This document shows positions 63,092 through 64,000 of a DNA stretch of 64,000 bases, in pieces. A model generated the notes under the pieces. The model searched no databases, was not told the DNA's origin, and saw nothing but the letters and a program-made list of their open reading frames with translations. A program made the position numbers and the translations under genes. Each line of letters begins with the position of its first letter. Positions within the stretch are counted from its first letter, which is position 1. Source of the DNA: Methylocella sp. (GTDB lineage Bacteria; Pseudomonadota; Alphaproteobacteria; Rhizobiales; Beijerinckiaceae); the NCBI GenBank assembly GCA_037200525.1, contig JBBCGG010000001.1:1282501-1346500 (forward strand), written 5' to 3'.

Positions 63092-64000
63092 CTACGCCGC
63101 CTTTGTCTTGAACTTGCTCTCAACGCAGGCCAAAGCGAAGGCAAATTGCAGCGCCACTTCCTCCAGGCGATCGAACCGCCCCGGGGCGCCGCCATGCCCC
63201 GCGCCCATATTGGTTTTCAACAGAATAGGTCCGCCGCCGGTCATGATCGCGCGCAAGCGCGCCACCCATTTCAGCGGCTCCCAATAAGTGACGCGAGGGT
63301 CGGTCAGGCCGCCAAGGGCGAGGATCGGCGGGTAATGTCGAGGCGTGACGTTGTCATATGGCGAATAGCCGCGAATCGTCGCAAAAGCACTGGCGTCCTT
63401 GATCGGATTGCCCCATTCGAGCCATTCGGGCGGGGTTAGCGGCAAATCCGCGTCGAGCATCGTATTCAGAACATCGACGAAAGGCACGTCGGCGATGACG
63501 CCGGCGAAAAGCTCGGGCGCGAGATTGACCGCCGCGCCCATCAACATGCCGCCGGCGCTGGCGCCCTGAATGACGATGCGTCCTGGCTGCGTAAAACCTT
63601 TTTCAATCAGGCAGCGGGCGGCCGCGATGAAATCCGAAAATGTATTCGGCTTATGCTCAAGTTTTCCCTCCGTGTACCAGCGCCAGCCTTTTTCGGTCCC
63701 GCCGCGCACATGGGCGATCGCATAGATGAAACCGCGATCGACGAGAGAGAGCCGCGTCGTGCTGAACGAGGCGGAGGTCGGGCTGCCATAGGCGCCGTAG
63801 CCGTAAAGCAGAACCGGCGCTGAGCCATCGAGGGCGAGATCGCGGCGGTAAAGAATCGAAACGGGGACTTCTTCGCCATCCGGGGCCTTTGCGAACAACC
63901 GACTGGTGACGTAAGCGGCGGCCTCATGTCCCGAAGGGATGGTTTGGCGCTTGCGGAGGCGGCGCGCGCGGGTCGCGAGATCATAATCGTAGGTCTCGCG
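63092..64000 (-). CDS. ptrB: Oligopeptidase B (prolyl oligopeptidase family), 5' end missing
   Basis: The frame is open from the right edge to the stop at 63092, giving the last 302 residues. Upstream of the first Met-like codon at 63898 it continues with ETYDYDLATRARRL and SGHEAAAYVTSRLFA, which belong to the end of the beta-propeller and the start of the hydrolase domain. QGASAGGMLMGA holds the catalytic Ser, LGGLTDPRVTYWEP the Asp, and MGAGHGGAPGRFD the His. The enzyme cuts short peptides after basic residues. It ends 2 bp from the stop of the convergent membrane protein gene. Confidence 0.9.
   Translation of the reverse strand, partial: RETYDYDLATRARRLRKRQTIPSGHEAAAYVTSRLFAKAPDGEEVPVSILYRRDLALDGSAPVLLYGYGAYGSPTSASFSTTRLSLVDRGFIYAIAHVRGGTEKGWRWYTEGKLEHKPNTFSDFIAAARCLIEKGFTQPGRIVIQGASAGGMLMGAAVNLAPELFAGVIADVPFVDVLNTMLDADLPLTPPEWLEWGNPIKDASAFATIRGYSPYDNVTPRHYPPILALGGLTDPRVTYWEPLKWVARLRAIMTGGGPILLKTNMGAGHGGAPGRFDRLEEVALQFAFALACVESKFKTKAA

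Noticed and set aside
1-64000. tRNA, rRNA and CRISPR features
   Set aside because: I looked for cloverleaf arms with a GGTTCGAATCC-type stretch and for regularly spaced repeats in the gaps and found none. A proper tRNA scan could still find a missed gene.

Overview
The window reads as a chromosomal segment of a GC-rich alphaproteobacterium, most likely of the order Hyphomicrobiales. This rests on the long rpsB C-terminal extension, a DUF2497/PopZ-type protein, an ExoR-type Sel1 protein, a GTTC-N7-GTTC LexA box and many rhizobial-type hypothetical proteins. The genus is not established. No rRNA, tRNA or CRISPR array was found.

Layout. 1-6.7 kb: a nucleotide-sugar cluster on the minus strand (CDP-glucose synthase RfbF, an SDR epimerase/dehydratase, two zinc-finger C-methyltransferase-type enzymes, and a PhyH-like dioxygenase cut by the left edge), followed by an LhgO-like oxidase. 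7.2-16.1 kb: polysaccharide export and assembly (a Wzc/ExoP-like tyrosine autokinase, a family 9 glycosyltransferase, a Wzy-like membrane protein, a possible GT-C membrane protein, and a secreted clan-A glycosidase-like protein). 16.6-20.8 kb: a tight four-gene cassette (HAD-UbiA fusion, GtrA, DprE1-like oxidase, DprE2-like SDR). It matches the steps that build a polyprenyl-phosphate-linked arabinose.

20.8-30 kb: a potassium transporter gene (kup) is split by a 7,226-bp composite element. Two 1,270-bp IS3-family copies in the same orientation flank about 4.7 kb of cargo, and the outer edges carry a CCTT duplication. Removing the element and one CCTT restores an in-frame 633-residue Kup. The cargo holds a TIGR03118-like exported protein, a frameshifted ribbon-helix-helix gene, an IS5-family copy, hicA with a doubly frameshifted hicB, a DUF2335 gene pair and a small exported protein.

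30-64 kb: mainly core genes: glcD-like, rpsB-tsf, pcm-like, tolC-like, popZ-like, valS, a polysaccharide deacetylase and glycosyltransferase pair, mntH/mntR with a shared palindrome, ilvD-exoR, xth, a UbiH-like monooxygenase, gltA, gltX, comEC, lexA with its box, an HPF-cold-shock fusion, sodB and a right-edge oligopeptidase B. A second IS5-family copy sits exactly between the stop codons of two convergent genes (DUF72 and xth).

Taken together the first 20 kb looks like a surface-glycan locus. It has sugar-nucleotide synthesis, chain-length/export control, polymerisation, lipid-linked sugar supply and a trimming hydrolase. ExoR at 48.4 kb is a possible regulator of the same trait.
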